Origin: Phenylobacterium sp.
GTDB taxonomy: Bacteria; Pseudomonadota; Alphaproteobacteria; Caulobacterales; Caulobacteraceae
Direction of reading: 5' to 3'
DNA: 53,478 bases
Assembly (NCBI RefSeq): GCF_030646615.1
Contig: NZ_JAUSLG010000103.1
Coordinates: 1-53,478, forward strand
Shown here: piece after piece, positions 32,152-40,357 of the stretch
How positions within the stretch are numbered: the stretch's first letter is position 1
Layout: each line of letters opens with the position of its first letter
Notes under the pieces: model-generated
Told to the model about the DNA's origin: nothing
Database searches by the model: none
The model's input: only the letters and a program-made list of their open reading frames with translations
Program-made: the position numbers and the translations under genes

Positions 32152-32673
32152 ATGAAGACCGTCAAGGAGATCGCGCCGGGGCGCTACCGGGAGACCTTCG
32201 GCCGCTACTATGAGGACTTCGTGGTCGGCGACATCTATGAGCACCGGCCGGGCAAGACGGTGACCGAGGCCGACAATCACCTCTTCACCCTGCTGACGCT
32301 CAACACCCATCCGCTGCACTTCGACGCCGAGTACGGCAAGCAGACGGAGTTTGGTCGAAACCTCGTGGTCTCGACCTACACGCTGGCCCTGCTGATCGGC
32401 ATGAGCGTCAGCGACTGCTCCCAGAAGGCCATCGCCAATCTCGGCATGGACGAGGTGAAGTTCCCCGCCCCGGTCTTCGCCGGCGACACCCTCTATGGGG
32501 AGAGCGAGGTGCTGGCCAAGCGCGAGAGCAAGTCGCGGCCGGGACAGGGGATCGTCACCATCCGCACCCTGGGCAAGAACCAGGACGGCAAGATCATCGC
32601 CACGTTCCGGCGCGACATGCTGATCCCCGGCCGGGGCCAGGCCGTCGAGGACAAGCCGGGCAGCCACTACTAG
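32152..32673 (+). CDS. MaoC-family (mesaconyl-/itaconyl-CoA-like) hydratase
   Basis: The 173-residue hot-dog-fold protein carries the hydratase-2 signature NTHPLHFDAEYGKQTEFG, with His and Asp positioned for catalysis, and a VGDIYEHRPGKTVTEADNHLFT opening typical of mesaconyl-CoA hydratase-like proteins. It would add water across a C4/C5 enoyl-CoA to give the substrate of the CitE lyase encoded 4 bp upstream. The SdsA gene begins 33 bp downstream on the same strand and may share the transcript. Confidence 0.85.
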   Translation: MKTVKEIAPGRYRETFGRYYEDFVVGDIYEHRPGKTVTEADNHLFTLLTLNTHPLHFDAEYGKQTEFGRNLVVSTYTLALLIGMSVSDCSQKAIANLGMDEVKFPAPVFAGDTLYGESEVLAKRESKSRPGQGIVTIRTLGKNQDGKIIATFRRDMLIPGRGQAVEDKPGSHY

Positions 32674-32706
32674 GCCGACAACAAGAAAAGACGAGGGGGA
32701 GACGCC

Positions 32707-34596
32707 ATGACCGCACCCAAGGACGCCACCGACGCCACCCTGCGCGCCCATGCGGCGCTCAAGGGGCGACTGCCGGCCGAGGACGGCCAGGACTTCGCCG
32801 ACGCCCGGCGAGGCTTTATCGACACCATTCCCGACGCGCGCATCGAGAACGCCACCGGCGGCGTGGTCTGGAACATGGGCGCCTTCGCCTTCGAAGCGGC
32901 CGAGACGCCGCCGCCCACGGTCAATCCCAGCCTGTGGCGCCAGGCCCGGCTGAACGCCCTGCATGGCCTGTTCGAGGTGACGCCCGGCGTCTACCAGGTG
33001 CGCGGCTTCGACCTGTCGAACATCACCTTCATCGAGGGCGAGCGGGGTTACCTCGTCATCGATCCGCTGATCTCCGCCGAGCCGGCGGCCGCCGCCCTGG
33101 CGTTGATGCGCAAACACCGCGGCGACAAGCCGGTGACCGGCGTCATCTACACCCACAGCCATGTGGACCATTATGGCGGGGTGCGCGGGGTGATCTCCGA
33201 CGCCGACATCGAAGCCGGCATGCGGATCATCGCGCCGGAGGGCTTCCTGGAGGAGGCGGTCAGCGAGAACGTCCTGGCCGGCAACGCCATGGGCCGCCGG
33301 GCCACCTACATGTACGGAGCCCTCCTGCCCCGCGACGCCCGCGGCCATGTGGACTCCGGCCTCGGCAAGACCACCTCCATGGGTTCGGTCAGCCTGATCC
33401 CACCCACTGAGAGCATCAGCGTGACGGGGACCAAGCTCACGGTCGACGGGATCGAGATCGAGTTCCAGGTGACGCCCGACACCGAGGCGCCGGCTGAGAT
33501 GAACTTCTTCTTCCCGCAGTTCGGCGCGCTCTGCATGGCGGAGAACTGCTCCTGCCACCTGCACAACATCTATACGCCACGCGGCGCCCAGGTGCGCGAC
33601 GCCAAGCGCTGGGCCTATTATATCGACGAGGCCGCCGACCTGTTCGGCAACCGCACCGAGGTGCTGTTCGCCAGTCACCACTGGCCCCGCTGGGGCCAGG
33701 ATCGGGCGCGCAAGTTCCTGAAGAAGCAGCGCGACCTCTACAAGTTCATCCACGACCAGACCCTGCGGATGGCCAACCATGGGATGACGCCGCTGGAGAT
33801 CGGCGAGGTCCTGAAACTGCCGCCCAGCCTGGAGGCCGAGTGGTACACCCGCGGCTATTACGGGACGCTCAACCACAACGCCAAGGCGGTCTATCAGCGG
33901 TATCTGGGCTGGTTCGACGGCAACCCCGCCCACCTGCATCCCCATCCGCCGGTGGAGGCGGGCAAGCGCTATGTGGACCTGGCGGGCGGGCCTGAACCCC
34001 TGCTGGCCAAGGCCCGCGAGGCCTTCGCGGCCGGCGACTACCGCTGGACCGCCGAGCTGGTGAACCACCTGGTCTTCGCCGATCCCGCCAACGCGGCGGC
34101 CCGCGAGCTGCAGGCCGACGCCCTGGAACAGATGGGCTATCAGGCCGAGTCCGGCCCCTGGCGGGCCTTCTATCTCACCGGCGCCCAGGAGCTGCGCCAT
34201 CCGCGGCCGCCCTCCCCCACCCCGCGCCAGGGCGCCGCCGGCCAGATCCGCAACCTGCCGGTCGAGCAGTTGCTGGACTCCCTGTCGGTGCGGCTCAACG
34301 GCGAGGCCGCGGGATCGCTGGAACTCGCCCTCGACCTCACCTTCACCGACACCCAGGAGCGCTTCGGGCTGAGCGTCGAAAACGCCGTGCTGCACCACGC
34401 CCGCGACCGCACTGCAGACGGCGCCATCCCCATCCGCCTCAGCCGACCGACCCTGGTGGCCCTGGTGCTGGGGGAGTTGGAACTTGAGGCCGCGCTCGCC
34501 GATGGCGCGGTCGAAACCGCCCAGCCCGAGCGCCTGGCCGCCCTCCTGGCCTGCCTCGACCGCTTCGACTTCTGGTTCGAGATCGTCATGCCCTGA
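32707..34596 (+). CDS. SdsA-type alkylsulfatase (metallo-beta-lactamase fold)
   Basis: The 629-residue protein has a beta-lactamase-fold domain with the zinc motif THSHVDHYGG (about residue 156), further ligands in MAENCSCHLHNIY and FASHHWPRWG, a helical dimerisation region, and a C-terminal SCP2-like domain (about residues 510-628). These are the three domains of SdsA1, which releases sulfate from primary or secondary alkyl sulfates such as SDS. No signal peptide is visible, so it is probably cytoplasmic, whereas some SdsA proteins are exported. It lies downstream of MaoC and upstream of a porin. Confidence 0.9.
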   Translation: MTAPKDATDATLRAHAALKGRLPAEDGQDFADARRGFIDTIPDARIENATGGVVWNMGAFAFEAAETPPPTVNPSLWRQARLNALHGLFEVTPGVYQVRGFDLSNITFIEGERGYLVIDPLISAEPAAAALALMRKHRGDKPVTGVIYTHSHVDHYGGVRGVISDADIEAGMRIIAPEGFLEEAVSENVLAGNAMGRRATYMYGALLPRDARGHVDSGLGKTTSMGSVSLIPPTESISVTGTKLTVDGIEIEFQVTPDTEAPAEMNFFFPQFGALCMAENCSCHLHNIYTPRGAQVRDAKRWAYYIDEAADLFGNRTEVLFASHHWPRWGQDRARKFLKKQRDLYKFIHDQTLRMANHGMTPLEIGEVLKLPPSLEAEWYTRGYYGTLNHNAKAVYQRYLGWFDGNPAHLHPHPPVEAGKRYVDLAGGPEPLLAKAREAFAAGDYRWTAELVNHLVFADPANAAARELQADALEQMGYQAESGPWRAFYLTGAQELRHPRPPSPTPRQGAAGQIRNLPVEQLLDSLSVRLNGEAAGSLELALDLTFTDTQERFGLSVENAVLHHARDRTADGAIPIRLSRPTLVALVLGELELEAALADGAVETAQPERLAALLACLDRFDFWFEIVMP

Positions 34597-34978
34597 GCAC
34601 GCCGGTGAGGCTCGGGAGTGATAGACCTGACTTGGGCTATATTCCTATTAAACCTCTGGGTATAATGGATTACGGTTGGGGAGGAAGAGGAGGACACGCC
34701 ACAGGCTGGATTTGTACCGCCCCACTGACGAATTGCGCCTGGCCTTGGCAGGGCGCACGCGGCGGATCGTCGCGTGGCGCCCCGGATATCAGCGGTCAAA
34801 TCGCCGCCTCTGACGTAACTCAACCCCTTGTTCTGCAAGATATTTTCGACAGATCGCCCTCTCAGGCGTGGCTCCCAGCCTAAAGTCAAGCTTAAGCCTC
34901 AGGCAAGGTTTCCAGCCTACCTCGCTCCTTGCGGAACGACACCGAACGTCGTTGTCCGAACAGAGAGAATTCTGAACC
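34597..34978. other. Non-coding gap between the alkylsulfatase and porin genes
   Basis: No convincing gene lies here. The stretch is less GC-rich than its flanks. It contains a good -10 box (TATAAT at 34661-34666) but without a matching -35, and a structured segment at 34734-34757, where TGCGCC pairs with GGCGCA and GCC with GGC inside it. The porin promoter is likely in the second half, and an AGAGAGA sequence precedes its ATG. Confidence 0.4.
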
Positions 34979-36379
34979 ATGACGCTGAAGACCTCGCGCG
35001 CCCTGGGCGCATCCCTGATCGTGCTGGCGGGCGCTATCGCCGCCAGTCCGGCCGCCGCCCAGGCTGCGCCCTGGACCCTTCACGAGGCGATCGGCGCGCC
35101 CGATAACCTCAAGCTCTCCGGCACAGTGCGGGCGCGCTATGAATCCCTTGAGGGGCAGTACCGCCCCGCCTATGGGGACGGCTCGGACCAGGGCCTGGTC
35201 CTTCGCTCCAACCTGTTCGCAGAACTCGACTTGGCGCCGATCCGCATCGGCGGCGAGATCATCGACGCCCGCGTCTATCTGAACGATGACGGCTCGCCGA
35301 CCGGCACAGGCGACGTAAACGCCCTGGAGCTGATCCAGGCCTATGTGGCCGTGGACGCCAACGACCTGTTCCTGACCGGCTCCGAAGCTTCGGCCATGGC
35401 CGGGCGCTTCACCATGGACCTCGGCTCCCGTCGCCTGGTGGGGCGCTCGTCCTATGGCAACGCCACCAACGCCTTCGCCGGCCTCCGCGCCGACTGGAGC
35501 GCCGACGCCGCCGGCGATGTCACCCTCTTCTACACCTACCCCCTGCAGAAGCGCCCCAGCGACCGGGCCAGCATCCTGGACAACGAAATCGTTAGCGACC
35601 GCCAGAATGACGACCTCGTCTTCTGGGGCGGCATCTACACCACGCCCAAGTTCGCCGGCGGGAGCAAGCTGGAGGCCTTTGTCTTCCGCCTGGAAGAAGA
35701 AGACTCCCCCCGGGTCGCCACCCGCAATCGCCGCCTGACGATCGTGGGCGGACGTTTCTTCCGGAACCCGGCCGCCGGCCAATGGGACTATGAGATGGAA
35801 GGCGGCTGGCAGACCGGCGAAGCCCGCAACTCCACCAGCGCCGCCGACCGTCGCGACCTGGATGTGGACGCCCAGTATCTGCACCTGGAAGTGGGCAAGA
35901 CCTTCAAGGCCGCCTGGTCGCCCCGCGTGTCGTTCGAATACGACTTCGCCAGCGGCGACGAGAGCGCCACCGATGGGAACTATAATCGTTTCGATGGCCT
36001 GTTTGGTCCCCGCCGTCCGGACTTCGGCCCGCCCGGCGCCTACGGCCCGCTCGGCCGCTCCAACCTCAACTCGCCGGGCGTCCGCCTGGAGGTCGCCCCC
36101 AACAAGCGCTGGGACGCCATGGCCTTCTATCGCGGCCTGTGGCTGGACGAGGCCGGCGACTCCTTCGCCAGCACCGGCGTGCGCGACGCCACCGGTCGTT
36201 CGGGGGACTTCGCTGGCCATCAGCTCGAGGCGCGCGCCCGCTACTGGATCGTGCCCAAGGCCACGCGCCTGGAGTTCGGCGTGGCCAAGCTGTTCAACGG
36301 CGAGTTCCTTGAGGACGCGCCCAACGCCACCGGCGCCGAAACCCTGTTCGGCTATGTGGAGCTGAGCCAGACCTTCTAG
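34979..36379 (+). CDS. Alginate-export-family (AlgE-like) outer-membrane porin
   Basis: A 466-residue barrel protein with a signal peptide (LGASLIVLAGAIAASPAAAQA) and alternating strands throughout (LSGTVRARYESLEGQYRPAY, YVAVDANDLFLTG, QLEARARYWIVPKATRLEFGVAKLF), ending FGYVELSQTF with a C-terminal Phe. It belongs to the Alginate_exp family, which in Caulobacterales and sphingomonads is used for many solutes. Alginate itself is not implied. It may admit a substrate for the alkylsulfatase or CoA-lyase genes upstream, but that is inference. A strong hairpin terminator follows. Confidence 0.85.
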   Translation: MTLKTSRALGASLIVLAGAIAASPAAAQAAPWTLHEAIGAPDNLKLSGTVRARYESLEGQYRPAYGDGSDQGLVLRSNLFAELDLAPIRIGGEIIDARVYLNDDGSPTGTGDVNALELIQAYVAVDANDLFLTGSEASAMAGRFTMDLGSRRLVGRSSYGNATNAFAGLRADWSADAAGDVTLFYTYPLQKRPSDRASILDNEIVSDRQNDDLVFWGGIYTTPKFAGGSKLEAFVFRLEEEDSPRVATRNRRLTIVGGRFFRNPAAGQWDYEMEGGWQTGEARNSTSAADRRDLDVDAQYLHLEVGKTFKAAWSPRVSFEYDFASGDESATDGNYNRFDGLFGPRRPDFGPPGAYGPLGRSNLNSPGVRLEVAPNKRWDAMAFYRGLWLDEAGDSFASTGVRDATGRSGDFAGHQLEARARYWIVPKATRLEFGVAKLFNGEFLEDAPNATGAETLFGYVELSQTF

Positions 36380-36408
36380 AGCGCGTCCCCTACCCCACGC
36401 CTCTGATG

Positions 36409-36447
36409 GGCGGGGTCGGCGATTCTGCGGAATCGGTCGACCCCGCC
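36409..36447 (+). terminator. Strong hairpin downstream of the porin gene
   Basis: GGCGGGGTCG (36409-36418) pairs perfectly with CGACCCCGCC (36438-36447), and GATTC pairs with GAATC inside it around a TGCG loop. It is followed by ATTTCCTT rather than a full T run. It lies 30 bases after the porin stop codon and probably ends that transcript. Confidence 0.65.
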
Positions 36448-36540
36448 ATTTCCTTATGCGGCGCCTATTACGGCTCCGCCGCTGGCGCGCCAGCCCCGGC
36501 CTCCCCATCTGCCAACAAGCCTGACCATTTGGAGAGACCC

Positions 36541-37056
36541 GTGCCCCTGACCCTCTATGACGCCTCGATCCCGGTCTATGTGCAGATGCTGCGCAACCTC
36601 GCCGCCCTGCTGGACAAGGCCGAGGCCCACGCCAAGGCCACGGGCCTGCCGCTTTCGGAACTGACTGAGGCGCGGCTCGCGCCTGACATGCATTCCCTGG
36701 TCGGCCAGATCCAGCTGGCCAGCGATGCGGCCAAGGGCGGCGCGGCCCGGCTGGCCGGCGTCACCCCGCCCAACATGCCCGACACCGAGACGACCTATGA
36801 GGATCTGAAGGCCCGCATCGCCAAGACCCTGGCCTTTGTCGAGAGCATCACCCCTGACCAGATCAGCGATGATTTGGAACGCACCATCGAACTGCCCCTG
36901 CCCAAGGGGGCCATGAGCTTCACGGCCAAGGACTTCGTATTCACCTACGCCCTGCCCAACTTCATGTTCCATGTGACCACGGCCTACGCCCTGCTGCGCC
37001 ACAAGGGCGCGCCGATCGGCAAGCTGGACTTCCTGGCCGGCGCCCGCCGCGGCTGA
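36541..37056 (+). CDS. DUF1993-family protein
   Basis: The 171-residue soluble protein opens VPLTLYDASIPVYVQMLRNLAALLDKAEAHA and contains FTYALPNFMFHVTTAYALLRHKGAPIGKLDFL, a DUF1993 hallmark at the C-terminus. The fold is a helical DinB-like bundle. The function is unknown. The start is GTG with GGAGAG upstream; the frame extends further without support. Many Alphaproteobacteria carry one copy. Confidence 0.8.
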   Translation: MPLTLYDASIPVYVQMLRNLAALLDKAEAHAKATGLPLSELTEARLAPDMHSLVGQIQLASDAAKGGAARLAGVTPPNMPDTETTYEDLKARIAKTLAFVESITPDQISDDLERTIELPLPKGAMSFTAKDFVFTYALPNFMFHVTTAYALLRHKGAPIGKLDFLAGARRG

Positions 37057-37082
37057 TCAGGGCGGGCTTGGGGCGGCCCCCC

Positions 37083-37131
37083 AGAGCGCGTTCCGATAGG
37101 GGGGAACCGGTTATCGGGTGAAACGCGCTCA
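37083..37131 (-). repeat. REP-like palindromic element, copy 2
   Basis: AGAGCGCGTT (37083-37092) pairs with AACGCGCTCA (37122-37131). Read on the minus strand it carries the same core as copy 1 at 14670-14721 (TTGAGCGCGTTTC, GATAACCGGTTCCC, TATCGGAACGCGCTC). It lies between the convergent ends of the DUF1993 and PiuC-type genes. Confidence 0.7.
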
Positions 37132-37136
37132 AGACT

Positions 37137-37820
37137 CTAAAGGTCGCCCCACATCCGCAGCAGGTTATGGTAGGCGCCGGTGAGCGAGACCAGCTCCGGC
37201 GCGCCCGCCCCCACCTTGCCGGCCAGTTGCTGGATGGCGATGTCCATCTGGAACAGCAGGCTGCGCTGGGCGTCCTCCCGGACCATGCTCTGGATCCAGA
37301 AGAAGCTGGAGACCCGGGCGCCCCGGGTCACCGGGCTCACCTGGTGCAGGCTTGAGGCCGGATAGAGGATCATGTCCCCGGCCGGCAGCTTCACCTCATG
37401 GACGCCATAGGTGTCCTCCACCAGCAGCTCGCCGCCGTCATAGTCCTCGGGCTCGGTCAGGAAGAGGGTGGCCGACAGGTCGCTGCGAATGCGGATCGAG
37501 CCATCCCGGCTCTGCCGCACGGCGTTGTCCACGTGCAGGCCAAAGGTCTGGCCGCCGCCATAGCGGTTGAACAGCGGGGGAAACACTGTCTGCGGCAGGG
37601 CGGCGGTGACGAACAGGGGATTGCGCGACAGGGCGTCGAGGATCCGCTCACCCGCCGCCCTGGCCTCCGGCGAGGCCTCCGGCAACTGTTCATTGCGCTT
37701 GGCCAGGGCCGATTGCGTGCCTGAGGTGACATTTCCGTCGACCCAGGCGGCGGCGTCGATCAGGCGCCGCAGGTCGGCGACCTCGGCCTTGGTCAGCACC
37801 TCGGGAATATGCAGCATCAT
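37137..37820 (-). CDS. PiuC-type PKHD hydroxylase (Fe(II)/2-oxoglutarate dioxygenase)
   Basis: The 227-residue protein matches PKHD-type hydroxylases: [12 protein letters not shown] provides the HxD metal ligands, [18 protein letters not shown] the distal His and 2-oxoglutarate Arg. The C-terminal half ([17 protein letters not shown]) is family-typical. PiuC/YbiX proteins are usually encoded beside a catecholate siderophore receptor and are induced by iron limitation; their substrate is not settled. Here the gene follows a Fiu-like receptor with an 89-bp gap on the same strand. Either of two adjacent ATGs may be the start. Confidence 0.88.
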   Translation of the reverse strand: MMLHIPEVLTKAEVADLRRLIDAAAWVDGNVTSGTQSALAKRNEQLPEASPEARAAGERILDALSRNPLFVTAALPQTVFPPLFNRYGGGQTFGLHVDNAVRQSRDGSIRIRSDLSATLFLTEPEDYDGGELLVEDTYGVHEVKLPAGDMILYPASSLHQVSPVTRGARVSSFFWIQSMVREDAQRSLLFQMDIAIQQLAGKVGAGAPELVSLTGAYHNLLRMWGDL

Positions 37821-37856
37821 GGCGAAGAGTCCTCGTCCGCCTTCTTAAGCTGAACA

Positions 37857-37882
37857 GGCCCCGCAGGCGAACCCGCGGGGCC
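37857..37882 (-). terminator. Hairpin between the siderophore receptor and piuC-type genes
   Basis: GGCCCCGC (37857-37864) pairs with GCGGGGCC (37875-37882) just after the receptor stop codon. No T run follows on the minus strand, so it may only reduce readthrough into the hydroxylase gene or stabilise the mRNA. Confidence 0.4.
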
Positions 37883-37909
37883 TTCGTCGAGCGCCCGTTC
37901 TGCGTGGGG

Positions 37910-40147
37910 TCAGAACTTGGCGTTCAGCGTCAGCAGGGCCTGGCGCGCCGGGCCATAGTCGGCATGGTGCACGCCGTTGGTGCGGGCGATGTAGTCCTCG
38001 TCCGTCACGTTCTGGACATTGAGCTGGAGGTTCAGGCGCGGATTGATCTGGTAGCTGGCGAAGGCGTCGAAGCGCCAGTATTCCGGCGCATAGACCCCAT
38101 TGGCGCCGCCGCCGGCCCCGCCCTGGTTCCCACCGAAGCTGTCGGAGACATAGTAGGCGCCGCCGCCCAGGCTGATCGCCTCGGTCACCGCATAGGTCGA
38201 GAACAGGCTGAAGCTATGCTCCGGCGTATTGGCCAGGGGATCGCCCACATTGACGTTGTTGTAGGCGCCCTTGACCAGTTCGCTGTCCATATAGGTGTAG
38301 CCGCCGAACACTGACCAGGCCGGGGTCACCTGGCCCGTCACGGCGAGTTCAAGGCCGCGGACCTCGGTCTCGCCGGCCTGGGCGTAGACGCCGGACTCGA
38401 TCTGGATCTGGGCGTTCTCGCGGGTGACCTGGAAGATCGCCGCGGAGGTCGTCAGGCGTTCGCCGAAGAAGGCCCATTTGACGCCGATCTCGGCGGACTT
38501 GGTCTCCTCGGGGTCCAGGACGTCGTTGCCGAGATTGCCCGAACCCAAGGCCGGCGCGCTGTTCTGGTCGCCGCCGGAAATCGTCGGCGGGGTCGAGGCG
38601 GTGCCGTACGAGATGTAGATGCTGCCGTTGGCCGTCGGCTTGTAGACCAGGCCAGCCTGATAGTTGGTGAAGCTCCAGTCGCCCTCGCTGGACGTGATGG
38701 CGGTCGTGGTGACGCTGCGGCCGGTGACGGAATACTGGTCGTGTCGCAGGCCGAGATTCAGCATCCAGCGCTCGCCGAAGGACAGGGTGTCGAAGACATA
38801 GATCCCTGCGGTCTTGGAGACGTTCGATGAGACCGGACCCTTGACGATCGTGCCCTCCCACAGATCGGACGGATTGGGCGCATAGACGAGCGTACAGTCG
38901 CCCGTGCCCGCGCCGGTGAATCCGGTCGGGCACGGCGAACCGGCGATCGTCGTGACCGTGTAGGAGGCGTTCTCGTTCTTCTCGCGCGAGAGTTCGAGGC
39001 CGACATCGTAGCTGTGCTCGATGGCGCCGGTGGTGAAGCGGCCATAGATGTCGGCCACCGCCGCCACCGTGGTCGCCGGGTTCCAGCGGGACTTGAGCCC
39101 ACGCTTCATCCACCATTCGCCGTTCACGAACTGGGCGTTGCCGCCATCGCCGGGGTTGGTCACCACATAGTCGTTGACCGTCTTGGCGTAGCGGAACACC
39201 CCGCGGAAGGTCATGGCCTGGTTGATGTCGTGTTCGCCGGTCAGGGTGGCGATGTCGGCCGTGGTTTCCTGGTAGTCCCGGGCGGTGAGGCCATAGAAGG
39301 CGTCCCGCGGGACGTCGAGGACGCCCGTCTCCGTCGGCGTCACGCCCGGCAGCTTGCGCGACAGCGGCACGCCATAGTCGGGCATGTCGTTGCGGGTCAG
39401 GTGGTAGTAGCTCAGCGTCATCCGGCTGTCGGTTCCGAGGCCAAGCGCCGCAGCCACCGCCGCGCCCCAGGTGTCGAAGTCCACGGCGTCGCGCTTGGGA
39501 ACGTCCCCTTGCGCGCCCATCAGGTTCAGCCGCACGGCGCTGGTGTCGCCCAGCACATAGTTGGCGTCGACCGCGCCGCGCAGATAGGAGTCGGTCCCCA
39601 CGCGCAGGCTGGCGCTGGTCGCCTCGACCAGCTTGGGCTGCTTGCTGGTCAGGTTGATGCTGCCGCCGCCGGAGCCCCGGCCATTATAGGCGGAGTCCGG
39701 CCCCTTGATGACCTCGACCTGCTCCAGATTGAAGATGTCGCGAACCTGGCCGCCGCTGTCGCGGATGCCATCGACGAAGACGCTGTTGCCGGAGGCCTGA
39801 CCCCGGATGAAGGGACGGTCGGCCAGGGGCTGACCGCCCTCGCCCGCGCCGAAGGTGATGCCCGGCGAGGTGCGCAGGATGTCCTGCAGCGATGTGGCGG
39901 CGGTCTGTTCGATCACCACCTGCGGAATGACCGTCACGCTGCGCGGCGTGTCGATCAGGTCGGTGGTGAACTTGGGCGAGACCGGCTCAGGCGTCAGATG
40001 ACCTTCGACCTCGACACCGGCCACCGTGTGGGGGGCGTCCTCGGCCAGGGCGTGAGGCGCCATGGCCAGCCCCGCCAGACCGGCGACGGCCGCCGGCGTC
40101 CACGCACGTCGTGAATAGGCGCGTACGCCCGTTGTCCGCTTCAACAT
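37910..40147 (-). CDS. TonB-dependent catecholate-siderophore receptor (Fiu-like)
   Basis: The 745-residue receptor has a signal peptide (AAVAGLAGLAMAPHALAE), plug motifs LIDTPRSVTVIPQ and VEVIKGPDSAYNGRGSGGGSINLTSKQP, and a barrel ending NVTDEDYIARTNGVHHADYGPARQALLTLNAKF. The GRGSGGGSIN and plug spacing are typical of Fiu/PiuA siderophore receptors. It should import ferric catecholates with TonB energy. It is co-oriented with a PiuC-type hydroxylase, a common pair. A 15-bp palindrome upstream may be the iron-regulator site. Confidence 0.9.
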   Translation of the reverse strand: MLKRTTGVRAYSRRAWTPAAVAGLAGLAMAPHALAEDAPHTVAGVEVEGHLTPEPVSPKFTTDLIDTPRSVTVIPQVVIEQTAATSLQDILRTSPGITFGAGEGGQPLADRPFIRGQASGNSVFVDGIRDSGGQVRDIFNLEQVEVIKGPDSAYNGRGSGGGSINLTSKQPKLVEATSASLRVGTDSYLRGAVDANYVLGDTSAVRLNLMGAQGDVPKRDAVDFDTWGAAVAAALGLGTDSRMTLSYYHLTRNDMPDYGVPLSRKLPGVTPTETGVLDVPRDAFYGLTARDYQETTADIATLTGEHDINQAMTFRGVFRYAKTVNDYVVTNPGDGGNAQFVNGEWWMKRGLKSRWNPATTVAAVADIYGRFTTGAIEHSYDVGLELSREKNENASYTVTTIAGSPCPTGFTGAGTGDCTLVYAPNPSDLWEGTIVKGPVSSNVSKTAGIYVFDTLSFGERWMLNLGLRHDQYSVTGRSVTTTAITSSEGDWSFTNYQAGLVYKPTANGSIYISYGTASTPPTISGGDQNSAPALGSGNLGNDVLDPEETKSAEIGVKWAFFGERLTTSAAIFQVTRENAQIQIESGVYAQAGETEVRGLELAVTGQVTPAWSVFGGYTYMDSELVKGAYNNVNVGDPLANTPEHSFSLFSTYAVTEAISLGGGAYYVSDSFGGNQGGAGGGANGVYAPEYWRFDAFASYQINPRLNLQLNVQNVTDEDYIARTNGVHHADYGPARQALLTLNAKF

Positions 40148-40215
40148 TTTCAGGAGCCCCCAAGACTCGGGTGAGATTGCGAGGCATTCCTATGTCCTGG
40201 CCACAGTTTTGACAA

Positions 40216-40230
40216 TGCGAATCCTTCGCA
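40216..40230 (-). promoter_or_regulatory. Fur-type candidate operator upstream of the siderophore receptor
   Basis: TGCGAA-TCC-TTCGCA is a perfect 6-3-6 inverted repeat 69 bp upstream of the receptor ATG. A looser inverted repeat, CATTTGTTGCAATG, follows at 40231-40244. Iron-dependent control is expected for such a receptor. The assignment to Fur rather than another iron regulator is inference. Confidence 0.5.
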
Positions 40231-40286
40231 CATTTGTTGCAATGTTCGGAACACGGTTCGACCAACCGATCCGGGACGGGGCGCGG

Positions 40287-40298
40287 CCCCCCCCCCCC
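40287..40298 (+). repeat. C12 homopolymer tract
   Basis: Twelve consecutive C lie in the space between gltD and the siderophore receptor, about 140-150 bp upstream of the receptor start. Such tracts slip during replication, but this one lies outside any coding frame and likely outside the core promoter. Confidence 0.9.
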
Positions 40299-40321
40299 GC
40301 CGGGTCTTTGCGGACAGCGCC

Positions 40322-40344
40322 GGCGGCCGGACAGGCCGGCCGCC
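40322..40344 (-). terminator. Hairpin behind gltD
   Basis: GGCGGCCGG (40322-40330) pairs perfectly with CCGGCCGCC (40336-40344) around a five-base loop, 13 bases after the gltD stop. No T run follows, so its strength as a terminator is uncertain. Confidence 0.5.
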
Positions 40345-40357
40345 AGCGGTCGCGCGA

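Noticed and set aside
31984..34398. 804-codon open frame on the minus strand across MaoC and the alkylsulfatase
   Set aside because: Antisense shadow of two well-supported genes; no domain, signal or ribosome binding site.
34605..34883. 92-codon open frame between sdsA and the porin gene
   Set aside because: No ribosome binding site, no recognisable motif, Trp- and Gly-rich random composition.
36379..36390. A third copy of the GAGCGCGTT REP element after the porin gene
   Set aside because: Only about nine bases match, and the sequence does not continue into the conserved core.
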